This document shows positions 26,259-34,571 of a stretch of DNA of 64,000 nucleotides, in pieces. Under the pieces are notes generated by a model. It had not been told where the DNA came from and searched no databases. It saw nothing but the letters and a program-made list of their open reading frames with translations. Source of the DNA: Candidatus Symbiothrix dinenymphae (GTDB lineage Bacteria > Bacteroidota > Bacteroidia > Bacteroidales > Azobacteroidaceae). The DNA lies in assembly GCA_001417715.1 (NCBI GenBank), contig BBRT01000001.1, positions 41,658 through 105,657 of the forward strand, written 5' to 3'. The translations under genes and the position numbers were made by a program. How positions within the stretch are numbered: position 1 is the stretch's first letter; the number at the start of each line of letters is the position of its first letter.

Positions 26259-27278
26259 ATGAACACATTTGGCAATATATTCCGTCTGACCTCTTTTGGG
26301 GAGTCGCACGGCGAGGCGATTGGGGGCATTATTGACGGCTGCCCTGCCGGTATTCGTTTGGATACGGCGTTTATACAGAGCGAGTTAAGCCGTCGCAAAC
26401 CGGGGCAATCTGCGCTCACCACTTCGCGCCACGAGGACGACCGGGTGGAATTTCTGTCCGGCATCTTTGAAGGACAAACCACAGGCACCCCGATTGGGTT
26501 TATCGTGCGCAACGGCAATCAACATTCGGCGGACTACGACAAACTGAAAACGCAGTTTCGCCCCTCGCACGCCGATTTCACCTATCAAATGAAGTACGGC
26601 ATCCGCGACCATCGGGGCGGCGGACGCTCGTCTGCCCGCGAAACCATCGCCCGTGTGGTGGGCGGCGCGGTGGCAAAATTGGTGCTCCGCGAAAAAGGCA
26701 TTTCGGTGACGGCTTACACTTCGCAGGTGGGTACCATTAAATTGGAAATTCCCTACAAACAATTGGATTTCAGCCAAATAGAGTCCACTCCCGTGCGTTG
26801 TCCGGATGCAAAAACGGCTCAGCAGATGATTGACCTGATTCAGCAGGTGCGCGACGACGGCGACACCATTGGCGGGGTTGTTTCCTGCGTCTGTCAGGGC
26901 GTTCCCGTGGGCTTGGGCGAACCCGTTTTTGGAAAGTTGCACGCGGCTCTGGGCAGTGCGATGCTTGGCATCAATGCGGCAAAAGGGTTTGACTACGGCA
27001 TGGGCTTCGCAGGTGTACATCAACGCGGCTCGGAAGTAAACGACCAATTTTATACGCGCGAAGACGGCTCGCTTGGCACCCGAACCAACAACTCAGGAGG
27101 CATTCAGGGCGGCATTTCCAACGGCGAAGACATCTATTTCAGGGTAGCATTCAAGCCGGTAGCCACCTTGCTGAAAGAGGTGAGCGGGCGACACGACCCT
27201 TGCGTTCTCCCCCGCGCCGTCCCCATCGTGGAAGCAATGGCGGCGATGACCCTTTTGGATTATTCGTTATTGAAGTAA
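26259..27278 (+). CDS. aroC: Chorismate synthase
   Basis: A 339-residue chorismate synthase, the last shikimate-pathway enzyme, which converts 5-enolpyruvylshikimate 3-phosphate to chorismate using reduced FMN. Family motifs are clear: GESHG (14-18), [13 protein letters not shown], the glycine- and arginine-rich [14 protein letters not shown] and [11 protein letters not shown], and near the C-terminus [13 protein letters not shown] with KPVATL. Slightly shorter than the usual 350-360 residues but complete in motifs. Monocistronic, with a promoter at 26233-26240 and a terminator hairpin right after the stop. Confidence 0.97.
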   Translation: MNTFGNIFRLTSFGESHGEAIGGIIDGCPAGIRLDTAFIQSELSRRKPGQSALTTSRHEDDRVEFLSGIFEGQTTGTPIGFIVRNGNQHSADYDKLKTQFRPSHADFTYQMKYGIRDHRGGGRSSARETIARVVGGAVAKLVLREKGISVTAYTSQVGTIKLEIPYKQLDFSQIESTPVRCPDAKTAQQMIDLIQQVRDDGDTIGGVVSCVCQGVPVGLGEPVFGKLHAALGSAMLGINAAKGFDYGMGFAGVHQRGSEVNDQFYTREDGSLGTRTNNSGGIQGGISNGEDIYFRVAFKPVATLLKEVSGRHDPCVLPRAVPIVEAMAAMTLLDYSLLK

Positions 27279-27286
27279 AATCCCTT

Positions 27287-27313
27287 GCTTAAAGTGCTTT
27301 AAGCGCATTTTTT
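27287..27313 (+). terminator. Intrinsic terminator of aroC
   Basis: Perfect 8-base arms GCTTAAAG and CTTTAAGC around TG (27287-27304), followed by a run of six T (27308-27313). It overlaps the 3' end of ruvA, which converges on aroC. Confidence 0.75.
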
Positions 27314-27879
27314 ATCATCTGTTCCACAGAAAGTGTCGGCTCGGAAGCGGCTATTTTGCTCACCACTTTTTGCGCGGCAGGCTGGTTGAAGCCCAACATA
27401 ACCAAGGCAGCAACGGCTTCTTTGGCTGTTTCGGAGGTGATTGCCATCGGGCTGGCGGGTGCGCCGGACGGCGTTGCACCCAATTTCACCTTGTCTTTCA
27501 GGTCGAGAATGATGCGTTCTGCCGTTTTGGCACCGATGCCTTTGACGGTTTTCAGCGCGTTGGCGTTGCCCGTTGCGATGATGCCCTCCAATTCATAGAC
27601 GGCTAAGGATGAGAGCACCATCCGCGCGGTGTTGGCACCCACTCCGGACACCGAAATCAGCAGCAAAAACAAATCCCGTTCGCGCTTTTCCACAAAGCCG
27701 AACAGCAAATGTGCATCCTCCCGAATAGCCTCATACACAAACAGTTGGCACGTTTTTTGCGCACTCAAAGCCGAGTAAGTATTCAACGAAATACTCACAA
27801 AATAACCCAACCCATTCACCTCCACAACAACGGAAGCAGGTGTCAATTCCACAATTTCTCCTTTAATATATTCTAACAT
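27289..27879 (-). CDS. ruvA: Holliday junction branch-migration protein RuvA
   Basis: A 196-residue RuvA, which binds four-way junctions as a tetramer and loads the RuvB motor. The N-terminal OB-fold domain (MLEYIKGEIVEL through YFVSIS), the two helix-hairpin-helix motifs (SVSGVGANTARMVL and TVKGIGAKTAERIILDL) and the C-terminal RuvB-binding domain (EAVAALVMLGF onward) are all present. Length is normal. ruvB and ruvC are not in this window. Its promoter is at 27937-27944. Confidence 0.97.
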   Translation of the reverse strand: MLEYIKGEIVELTPASVVVEVNGLGYFVSISLNTYSALSAQKTCQLFVYEAIREDAHLLFGFVEKRERDLFLLLISVSGVGANTARMVLSSLAVYELEGIIATGNANALKTVKGIGAKTAERIILDLKDKVKLGATPSGAPASPMAITSETAKEAVAALVMLGFNQPAAQKVVSKIAASEPTLSVEQMIKNALKAL

Positions 27880-27936
27880 AATGCTGATTTTTTAGCCGCA
27901 ATTTAATTTTAAAATGCTCTTTGTAGAACAATGCCG

Positions 27937-27944
27937 CAAAGTTA
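27937..27944 (-). promoter_or_regulatory. Promoter -7 element of ruvA
   Basis: CAAAGTTA (TAACTTTG on minus, fits TAnnTTTG), 57 bases before the ruvA ATG. The remaining intergenic sequence up to 28080 shows nothing recognisable. Confidence 0.55.
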
Positions 27945-28080
27945 CTCATTTTTTGGATAACAAAGGGGCGAAACGCAAATTTGGACATTGAAAAATCTCT
28001 TTCCGGTGCATGATAATCATCGGGGCAAGACACAAACCTTCACTCCAATGATTTGCGTATTTCTCTGGCAAGGTGCCGGA

Positions 28081-28422
28081 TTATGCCAAACTAATGAACA
28101 ATAGAGGATAAATCTGCTCTCGAAGTTTTGGCACATCTTTTTCAATGATTTCATAAACCAAATTTTCATCTAAACCATCGTAAGAATGTACTGCAATGTT
28201 TCTGAACCCTATGATAAGCGACCAAGGAATATCTGCATGGTCGGACTGAAACCCTTTTGGAACTCTGTTTGCGTGTTCGCCCACCTGAATCAAGTCAAGT
28301 GCTACAGATTTGAATGCCAAACGTCGGGTGTAAAAATCTTCGGATTTAGTGAGCGGATACTCTTCTAAGCACTCGTCAATGTATTTGATTATCAGTTCTA
28401 ATTCGCTTTTAATGTTTTTCAT
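28081..28422 (-). CDS. hepT: HepT-family HEPN RNase toxin
   Basis: A 113-residue DUF86/HepT protein. The RNase motif RxxxxHxY is intact as RNIAVHSY (about 74-81), the catalytic Arg and His plus the Tyr that MntA adenylylates in studied systems. Preceding segments (DFYTRRLAFKSVALDLIQVGEHANRV) are typical of the helical HEPN core. The gene overlaps the mntA stop by ATGA. HepT-MntA pairs are type VII toxin-antitoxin systems. Length and motif suggest an active toxin. Confidence 0.92.
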   Translation of the reverse strand: MKNIKSELELIIKYIDECLEEYPLTKSEDFYTRRLAFKSVALDLIQVGEHANRVPKGFQSDHADIPWSLIIGFRNIAVHSYDGLDENLVYEIIEKDVPKLREQIYPLLFISLA

Positions 28423-28736
28423 AGTGCAATCACCTCATAACTATTCATATCTTCTCGAATCGCCGGAGTTACCGTTTTGGTAGTGGTCAAATCAACATCC
28501 ATTCCGAGAATATTTGAAAAATCATACTCAATGCCAAGAATTGAGCCAAACAGTGAATGTTCTTTGGGGTCAATATCCACCAAAAAATCTATATCACTAT
28601 CGGCAGTGGCATCGCCACGCGCCACCGAACCAAATATGCGCAAATTTGATGCCCCATATTGAGACATCTTGTCATAGAGTTCGCTTTTGTGCGCTCTCAC
28701 ATGATTTCGCAACCTTGTAGATTCAATTGTAACCAT
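28419..28736 (-). CDS. mntA: MntA-family nucleotidyltransferase antitoxin
   Basis: A 105-residue minimal nucleotidyltransferase with FGSVARGDATADSDIDFLVD (about 36-55): the GSx(10)DxD signature, with Asp residues at SDIDF binding metal. It would transfer AMP from ATP to HepT. The start at 28736 (MVTIESTRL) is preferred because the longer frame runs into the promoter element. It precedes hepT with an ATGA overlap. Confidence 0.92.
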   Translation of the reverse strand: MVTIESTRLRNHVRAHKSELYDKMSQYGASNLRIFGSVARGDATADSDIDFLVDIDPKEHSLFGSILGIEYDFSNILGMDVDLTTTKTVTPAIREDMNSYEVIAL

Positions 28737-28749
28737 CCGTTTTTTGGTG

Positions 28750-28757
28750 CAAAGGTA
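28750..28757 (-). promoter_or_regulatory. Promoter -7 element of mntA-hepT
   Basis: CAAAGGTA (TACCTTTG on minus), 13 bases before the mntA ATG, leaving a leader of only a few bases. Confidence 0.65.
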
Positions 28758-28797
28758 CAACATTTTTCTGAATAAAAAGCGGATAAAAAACCATTAA

Positions 28798-29115
28798 CTA
28801 AATCTTTTTTTCAGGTGCTATTATTTCGCAAACGGTGTTTTATCCCGTAGGGATTATAGCTCGGTAGAAATGGAATGCCTCCCCCATTCCTGCATCCCGT
28901 AGGGATGCAACATCATCCGCAATCGGTTGCATCCCTACGGGATGCAGGGTGGAGGTGAGGATTGGCTTTTCTACCGAGCTATAATCCCTACGGGATAAAA
29001 GGCTATGTATATTTGTCCCTGCGGGACAATGAACGCCACACAGTCTTGTTCCCATGAGACTGCGCTCCGGGCAAGCCTGCGGGACTTGAAAAAATAGCGC
29101 ATCAAGGAGATTTAG
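28798..29115. mobile_element. MITE-like palindromic element, copy 1
   Basis: A 318-base non-coding element that folds on itself. It starts CTAAATCTT and contains TTTCAGGTGCTATTATTTCG, then nested hairpins built of ATCCCGTAGGGAT-type units, and ends GATTTAG, the inverse of its start. The first 90 or so bases are identical to copy 2 (57019-57288). The right third has diverged and its terminal repeat is mostly lost. The central loop at 28912-28925 is inverted relative to copy 2. No transposase; open frames inside are chance. Confidence 0.85.
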
Positions 29116-29150
29116 ATAACCCCTCTCCTCCATATCAAATTTAAATTTAC

Positions 29151-29158
29151 TACCTTTG
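29151..29158 (+). promoter_or_regulatory. Promoter -7 element of truA, implying a leaderless mRNA
   Basis: TACCTTTG ends only four bases before the truA ATG at 29163, so transcription should begin at or within a few bases of the start codon. Confidence 0.7.
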
Positions 29159-29162
29159 CACC

Positions 29163-30005
29163 ATGAATCGTTATTTTATCTTTTTGGCATATAATGGGCA
29201 GAATTATTGCGGTTGGCAATATCAAAATAATGCTATGACGGTGCAGGCAACTATTCAGAATGCGCTGATGACTCTTTTGCAGAAGCCTGTGGGCATTGTT
29301 GGTGCCGGACGGACGGACACCGGGGTGCATGCGCGGGAGATGGTTGCCCATTTCGACTGCGCAGAGGCATTGGATTTGCCCCTGCTGACGGATAAACTGA
29401 ACCGCGTATTGCCGCGAGACATCGTCATATACCGGATTGTGCCCGTCAGAGCCAACGCGCATGCCCGTTTTAGTGCCTTGTCGCGCACCTATCAATATGT
29501 GGTGACGCACGAAAAAGACCCTTTCAACGGGCACCTTATGTATCGAATTTCCAGAGAGTTAGATTATGATTTGATGAACAAGGCGGCGCAAATTTTGTTT
29601 GAATTTAAAGACTTCACCAGTTTCAGCAAACTCCACACAGAGACCAAAACGAACAACTGCACCATCATGCACGCCCGCTGGGAGCAGCAGGGCAGCACGT
29701 GGGTGTTCACCATTCAGGCTAATCGCTTTTTACGCAGCATGGTACGTGCGGTTGTTGGCACGCTGCTGGAAGTCGGTCGCGGTAGAATGACGCCGGACGA
29801 GTTTCGGCAGGTGATAATCAACCAAGACCGAAACACCGCAGGAGCTTCTGCCCCCGCACAGGCACTCTCGTTGGTGAAAGTGGAGTATGACGACTCGCTG
29901 TTCGATGTTCCGGATGAAGTGGTGCCTGAGGCCGCACCGTCAAAAACTAAAAGTGAAGCGAATTTTGATAATCAATCTTTTCTATATGCTTATGCACCGA
30001 TATGA
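29163..30005 (+). CDS. truA: tRNA pseudouridine synthase A
   Basis: A 280-residue TruA, which isomerises uridines 38-40 in the tRNA anticodon stem. The catalytic motif GRTDTGVHA has its Asp at position 52; the start NRYFIFLAYNGQNYCGWQ matches the conserved family start, which fixes the ATG at 29163. Further motifs are RVLPRDIVI, FSALSRTYQYV and RFLRSMVRAVVGTLLEVG. The C-terminal 20 residues (after FDVP) are an extension without family similarity. lptE follows eight bases later. Confidence 0.96.
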   Translation: MNRYFIFLAYNGQNYCGWQYQNNAMTVQATIQNALMTLLQKPVGIVGAGRTDTGVHAREMVAHFDCAEALDLPLLTDKLNRVLPRDIVIYRIVPVRANAHARFSALSRTYQYVVTHEKDPFNGHLMYRISRELDYDLMNKAAQILFEFKDFTSFSKLHTETKTNNCTIMHARWEQQGSTWVFTIQANRFLRSMVRAVVGTLLEVGRGRMTPDEFRQVIINQDRNTAGASAPAQALSLVKVEYDDSLFDVPDEVVPEAAPSKTKSEANFDNQSFLYAYAPI

Positions 30006-30012
30006 AGACGAT

Positions 30013-30525
30013 ATGAAAAAGTTAATTAAAAGTTGTTCCTGCATATTGCTGATGCTTGTGGGCATCGGTTGCTCTGTTTCTTACAGTTTTCAGGGTGGAA
30101 AACTGAACTACGAAGTGGTGAAAACCATTACGATACAGGATTTTATGAACCGTGCGGCATTGGTCAATCCCAATTTGGCACCCACTTTTGACCGTGCCTT
30201 GCGCGACCGTTTTGTGGAGCAAACACGTTTGACGGCAGTAGAAAACAATGCCGACATCGACATCGAGGGCGAAATCACCGGTTACGACCTCATGGGAACG
30301 GCTGTCAAAGACGATGCGTATGCCTCTCAGACACGCCTGACGGTAAGTATCCGTGTGCGCTACACCAACAACAAAGAGGAGGGTGCCAATGTTGACCAGA
30401 CATTCACGGCATTCAGGGAGTTTCCCGCATCCAGCAACTTGTCGGACGTGGAAGACGGTTTAGTGCGCGAAATAGTAACAGAATTGGTAGATATGATTTA
30501 CAACGCCACAGTAGCCAACTGGTAG
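30013..30525 (+). CDS. lptE: LPS assembly lipoprotein LptE
   Basis: A 170-residue lipoprotein of the Bacteroidetes LptE family, the outer-membrane partner that plugs the LptD barrel during LPS insertion. The signal peptide ends in a lipobox with Cys-20 (LMLVGIGC) and the mature start SVSYSFQGGKL is typical of the group. The start at 30013 is chosen because it gives a normal lipoprotein signal; the open frame upstream runs into truA. Downstream lies the large heptamer hairpin array, and an ABC exporter gene converges from the other side. Confidence 0.88.
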   Translation: MKKLIKSCSCILLMLVGIGCSVSYSFQGGKLNYEVVKTITIQDFMNRAALVNPNLAPTFDRALRDRFVEQTRLTAVENNADIDIEGEITGYDLMGTAVKDDAYASQTRLTVSIRVRYTNNKEEGANVDQTFTAFREFPASSNLSDVEDGLVREIVTELVDMIYNATVANW

Positions 30526-30526
30526 T

Positions 30527-30645
30527 CAGTTACCAGTTACCAGTTACCAGTTACCAGTTACCAGTTACCAGTTACCAGTTACCAGTTACCAGTTAACAGT
30601 TACCAGTTACCAAGCTGGTAACTGGTAACTGCTAACTGGTAACTG
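30527..30645. repeat. Large heptamer array with inverted end
   Basis: Twelve direct units of CAGTTAC (one is CAGTTAA) from 30527 to 30610, then four inverted units (CTGGTAA, CTGGTAA, CTGCTAA, CTGGTAA) from 30615. The inverted part can pair with the last direct units to make a hairpin between the convergent lptE and ABC transporter genes, and may work as a bidirectional terminator. It begins two bases after the lptE stop and ends three bases before the transporter stop. Confidence 0.95.
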
Positions 30646-30647
30646 CT

Positions 30648-32489
30648 TCACATGGCTTGCATTGCGCAAAGGCGTGAGTAATAGCCGTTTAAGGACATTA
30701 GTCCAGTGTGTGTGCCGCGTTCTACAATTTCGCCTTCGTGCATGACGCAAATTAAATCGGCGTTTCGGATGGTTGAGAGGCGATGCGCTATGATGATGGT
30801 GGTGCGATTTTGCATCAATTTTTCCAGCGCATCCTGCACGAGACGTTCCGATTCGGTGTCTAAGGCGGAGGTTGCCTCATCAAGGATGAGTATCGGCGGG
30901 TTTTTTAGTACGGCGCGAGCTATGCTGATGCGTTGTCGCTGCCCACCGGACAGTTTGCCGCCGCGGTCGCCGATGTTCGTTTCAAAGCCGTCGTCGGTTG
31001 CCACAATAAATTCGTAGGCATTGGCAATTTTGGCTGCTGCCTCCACATCCGCCAACGTGGCATTGGCGACCCCAAAGGCGATATTATTAAAAAAAGTGTC
31101 GTTGAAAAGGATGGCTTCCTGATTGACAATGCCCATCAGATGGCGTACATCGTGCACTTTGGCATCCCGAATATCCACGCCGTCGATGAGAATGGTGCCT
31201 TTTTCAATATCGTAGAAGCGGGGCAGCAAATCGACCATCGTGGACTTCCCGGAGCCGGATTGTCCCACCAGCGCAACGGTTTTCCCCTTGGGAATGGTCA
31301 GGTTAACGCCTTTCAGCACCCAATTGTCTTTGTAGCGAAACCAGATATCTTTGTAATTGATTTGCACGTTGAATGGAATGGGTTTCGGCGATTGCGGGTC
31401 TGTGATATTGGTTTCCGCCTTCAAAATTTTGTCCACACGCTCCATCGACGCCAAGCCCTTTTGGATGGAATAAACGGACCTCGACAACTCTTTGGCAGGG
31501 TTGATAATCATATAAAAAATCGTCAAATAATACATAAACGAACTCGCTTCTATCGAACTGTTGTCCGACAAAATCAACGAACCACCATACCACAGCACTA
31601 TTGCAACCGTGATGATGCCCAGCAATTCGCTCATCGGGTGCGCCAACTGTTGACGGCGAAAAATCCGCATGGTCGTGTTCCTGAACTGCTCGTTCGTCTT
31701 GTGAAAACGCTCCTCAATTTTCTTTTCGGCGATAAATGCCTTGATGATGCGCAACCCGCTGAGCGTTTCTTCGATTTGCGACATCAGATTGCCCCATTGC
31801 CGCTGCCCATCAGCCGAACTGCGTTTCAGATTTTTGCCGACCTGCCCCATGATATAACCCGCTATCGGAAGCATAACAATCACAAACAGAGTGAGTTGCC
31901 AACTAATCAAAAACATCCCTAAGAGGTAAAGAATGATGTAAATAGGATTTTTGAACAGCATATCCAGCGAACTCATCACCGAATTTTCCACCTCGTTCAC
32001 ATCCCCCGAAATACGCGCCAGAATATCCCCTTTGCGCTCTTCGGAGAAAAAAGATAACGGCAACGAGATTATTTTGTCGTTAATTTGATTACGAATGTCG
32101 CGCACCACGCCCGTACGCAACGGTATCAAAAAAAACGACGCATAATACATCGCCGCCGTCCGAAAAAAAGTTGTAATAATCAGAAAAAGCCCCAAAATAA
32201 TCAGAATATAAGTGCCACTATGCGTCTGCATAGAGTCCGTAATAAACATATTCAAATTATTTTGAAACACCTCTTTAAACGAATCAATCGAAAAATGCGC
32301 CCAATCCACAGGCATATAACCACCGACATCAGGGGTTTCAATTTTGAACAGAATATTCAAAATAGGTATCAACGCACCAAACGAAACCAAAGTCAAAAGC
32401 CCCGACAACACCGTCATAACAATATTCAAAGCCAAATATCGCTTGTAAGGGAGCACAAACCGCCGAAGTATTTGAAAAAAATCTCTCAT
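30648..32489 (-). CDS. msbA: MsbA-type ABC exporter (half transporter)
   Basis: A 613-residue half transporter with six membrane segments in the first 330 residues and a C-terminal ATPase: Walker A GQSGSGKST, signature LSGGQRQR, Walker B ILILDEATSALD and the switch His in IIAHRLST. It fits the lipid A/lipid exporter MsbA group of Bacteroidetes; the exact substrate cannot be read from sequence. Convergent with lptE, which would suit an LPS role, though they are not in one operon. Promoter at 32520-32527. Confidence 0.88.
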   Translation of the reverse strand: MRDFFQILRRFVLPYKRYLALNIVMTVLSGLLTLVSFGALIPILNILFKIETPDVGGYMPVDWAHFSIDSFKEVFQNNLNMFITDSMQTHSGTYILIILGLFLIITTFFRTAAMYYASFFLIPLRTGVVRDIRNQINDKIISLPLSFFSEERKGDILARISGDVNEVENSVMSSLDMLFKNPIYIILYLLGMFLISWQLTLFVIVMLPIAGYIMGQVGKNLKRSSADGQRQWGNLMSQIEETLSGLRIIKAFIAEKKIEERFHKTNEQFRNTTMRIFRRQQLAHPMSELLGIITVAIVLWYGGSLILSDNSSIEASSFMYYLTIFYMIINPAKELSRSVYSIQKGLASMERVDKILKAETNITDPQSPKPIPFNVQINYKDIWFRYKDNWVLKGVNLTIPKGKTVALVGQSGSGKSTMVDLLPRFYDIEKGTILIDGVDIRDAKVHDVRHLMGIVNQEAILFNDTFFNNIAFGVANATLADVEAAAKIANAYEFIVATDDGFETNIGDRGGKLSGGQRQRISIARAVLKNPPILILDEATSALDTESERLVQDALEKLMQNRTTIIIAHRLSTIRNADLICVMHEGEIVERGTHTGLMSLNGYYSRLCAMQAM

Positions 32490-32519
32490 TATGTCATTAT
32501 TTTATTCATTGAACGAGGG

Positions 32520-32527
32520 CAAAGGTA
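32520..32527 (-). promoter_or_regulatory. Promoter -7 element of ABC exporter gene
   Basis: CAAAGGTA (TACCTTTG on minus), 30 bases before the ATG. Confidence 0.7.
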
Positions 32528-32562
32528 CGAAAAAGTTATGAAAATCACAGTTCAGACAAATT

Positions 32563-34404
32563 TTATTTAAACTTCAGCAGTCGCAAACTAATCAGCACCA
32601 CCACCAGCATCACGCCCACATCGGCTACGATGGCGAATACGAGGTTGCTCCAGCCCATGAATGCCAGCAAGATGAAGAGCACTTTGACGGCGATGGCTCC
32701 TGCGGTGTTCCATTTGATGGTGGTTAACGTTCGGCGGCTCAGACGTGTGAGGTAGGGCAGCAGGCTCAGTTTGTCGTTCATCAGGGCGATGTTGGCCACT
32801 TCCAATGCTGTGTCGCTGCCTGCGGCACCCATCGCTACGCCTACGGTGGCTTCTGCCAATGCGGGCGCATCGTTTACGCCATCGCCCACCATGGCAACGG
32901 CTCCGTATTGTTGCTTCAACTGCTTGACCATCGCGGATTTATCTTGCGGCAGCAGTGAGCCGCGAACGGTTGTGATGCCCACCTGCGAGGCAATGTGACG
33001 GGCGGCTTGCAGATTGTCGCCGGTCAGCATCACGGGTTCGATGCCCAATTTTTTCAACTCCTGAATGGCGGTTGCGCTGTCGGGCTTCACCTCGTCCATC
33101 AGGGCGATGACACCTTGCAGCACATGGTTGCAACTCACTACCACACAGGTTTTTCCCTCGTTGGAGAATTTGTCGATGATGGCAGCAGCCCCCTCCGGCT
33201 CCCCAAACATTTCTAATTTCCCCACCACAACCGGCGCGCTGCAAGTGATGCACTGCGCCTTAGCCCCATGCCCCATCACACTTTCAAATTTTTCGGCGGT
33301 GTGCGGTTCGTAGCCTTCTTTTTTTGCGTAATCTACAATTGCCTGAGCCAGAGGATGTTCTGAAAACAATTCTGTCCCTGCGCTGCATGCCAGCAATTCC
33401 TGAATATTTGCGCCGTTCAGTGCAACTACGTCTGACACAATCGGTTGACCAAATGTGATGGTGCGCGTTTTGTCCAACGCCACCGCCTTCACAGCCGCGT
33501 AAGCCTCCAGATATTTGCCGCCTTTAATCAGAATGCCCTTTTCAGACGCATTGCCCAACGCGGCATAAATCGCAACCGGTGTGGAAATGACCAAAGCACA
33601 GGGGCAGGCGATAACTAACAGTGTAACAGCCTGTTCCAGCCATTTATCAACCCCGCCGCCCAACACAAAAACGGGGATGACAAACACCAAAATCGCCAAC
33701 ACGATTATAACAGGTGTGTAAATGCTTGCAAATTTTTCGATGAACCGGTGGGCTTCCGAGCGGTTTTCCTGCGCACTGTAGGTGAGTTCCAAAATCTGTG
33801 CAAAGGTGGTGTCGCTTGCCTCCTTGGTGGTTTTTACTTCGATGAAGCCGCTTTGATTGAGTGTGCCGGCAAAAACCGTGTCGCCCGCGCGCTTTTCCTT
33901 GGCGATGGGTTCGCCGGTGATATTGGACTCATCCACAGCCGTTTCGCCACTCGTGACCACGCCGTCTAACGGAACAAGGTAGTGCGGTTTTACTTGAATA
34001 ATCGTCCCAACAACGACATCCGCTACAGCCACTTCACGCCCTAAGTCCTTGACGAAAGCCATTTTAGGAGATTTGTCGGCTAACTCATCGAGGGCGGATT
34101 TGCTTTTGTCAATCCCGCGGTCTTCCAACACTTCGCCCAACACATAAAGCGCAATGACGACCAGAGCCTCCGAGTATTCGCCCAGATAAAACGCGGCACA
34201 CACCGCAATCAGCATCAACAAACTGATACTGTCGAACCTCACCTTAACAAGGGCTTGCAAACCCTCCCAAAGCACCTCATAGCCAATCAACAAAATAAAT
34301 GCGCCGTACACAAATGGCGCAAACGGCATCGGAATATCATGCCCCAAAATGGACGCCACCTCCAATGTGACCGCCCCTACAACGTTTATTAAAGCCTGTT
34401 TCAT
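32563..34404 (-). CDS. Heavy-metal P1B-type ATPase with altered DKTGT motif
   Basis: A 613-residue transition-metal exporter of the Zn/Cd/Co type. Present: the SGE/TGEP actuator motif (ITGEPIAKE), the transmembrane metal site CPC (IACPCALVIS), the HP motif (SEHPLAQAI), the nucleotide-binding GDGVNDAPAL and a C-terminal membrane pair. No N-terminal metal-binding domain; the protein begins close to the first membrane segment. The phosphorylation motif, almost always DKTGT, reads DKTRT: the Gly codon is CGC (33463-33465 on the plus strand). This likely weakens or abolishes activity unless compensated. Start 34404 (MKQALINV) follows a heptamer-bearing leader. Confidence 0.9.
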   Translation of the reverse strand: MKQALINVVGAVTLEVASILGHDIPMPFAPFVYGAFILLIGYEVLWEGLQALVKVRFDSISLLMLIAVCAAFYLGEYSEALVVIALYVLGEVLEDRGIDKSKSALDELADKSPKMAFVKDLGREVAVADVVVGTIIQVKPHYLVPLDGVVTSGETAVDESNITGEPIAKEKRAGDTVFAGTLNQSGFIEVKTTKEASDTTFAQILELTYSAQENRSEAHRFIEKFASIYTPVIIVLAILVFVIPVFVLGGGVDKWLEQAVTLLVIACPCALVISTPVAIYAALGNASEKGILIKGGKYLEAYAAVKAVALDKTRTITFGQPIVSDVVALNGANIQELLACSAGTELFSEHPLAQAIVDYAKKEGYEPHTAEKFESVMGHGAKAQCITCSAPVVVGKLEMFGEPEGAAAIIDKFSNEGKTCVVVSCNHVLQGVIALMDEVKPDSATAIQELKKLGIEPVMLTGDNLQAARHIASQVGITTVRGSLLPQDKSAMVKQLKQQYGAVAMVGDGVNDAPALAEATVGVAMGAAGSDTALEVANIALMNDKLSLLPYLTRLSRRTLTTIKWNTAGAIAVKVLFILLAFMGWSNLVFAIVADVGVMLVVVLISLRLLKFK

Positions 34405-34406
34405 AA

Positions 34407-34427
34407 CAATTACCAATTATCAATTAT
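34407..34427. repeat. Heptamer array in the leader of the P-type ATPase gene
   Basis: CAATTAC, CAATTAT, CAATTAT between the -7 element and the start codon, so it lies in the 5' untranslated leader. Confidence 0.8.
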
Positions 34428-34431
34428 GCTG

Positions 34432-34439
34432 CAAAGGTA
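34432..34439 (-). promoter_or_regulatory. Promoter -7 element of P-type ATPase gene
   Basis: CAAAGGTA (TACCTTTG on minus), 27 bases before the ATG at 34404. Divergent from the promoter at 34537-34544. Confidence 0.7.
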
Positions 34440-34536
34440 TTTGTTTTTTTGAATTGTCGCAATACCTACGTTTCGGTAAAATCGCAGAATGTTTCCCCAT
34501 ATTGCGGTAAAGCATTGCCAATCGCAAAAAAAACAC

Positions 34537-34544
34537 TACCTTTG
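34537..34544 (+). promoter_or_regulatory. Promoter -7 element of TPR-yhcG-dnaG operon
   Basis: TACCTTTG, 27 bases before the TPR gene ATG at 34572. Confidence 0.7.
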
Positions 34545-34571
34545 CCTACTCATTCAATCGAAGGATTTTGT

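Noticed and set aside
28840..29133. Possible small protein in the intergenic region before truA
   Set aside because: It lies inside the MITE-like element, and its peptide is the translation of hairpins.
30527..30645. Heptamer array as CRISPR or iteron origin
   Set aside because: No spacers, no replication initiator nearby, and the same heptamers are scattered in coding regions.
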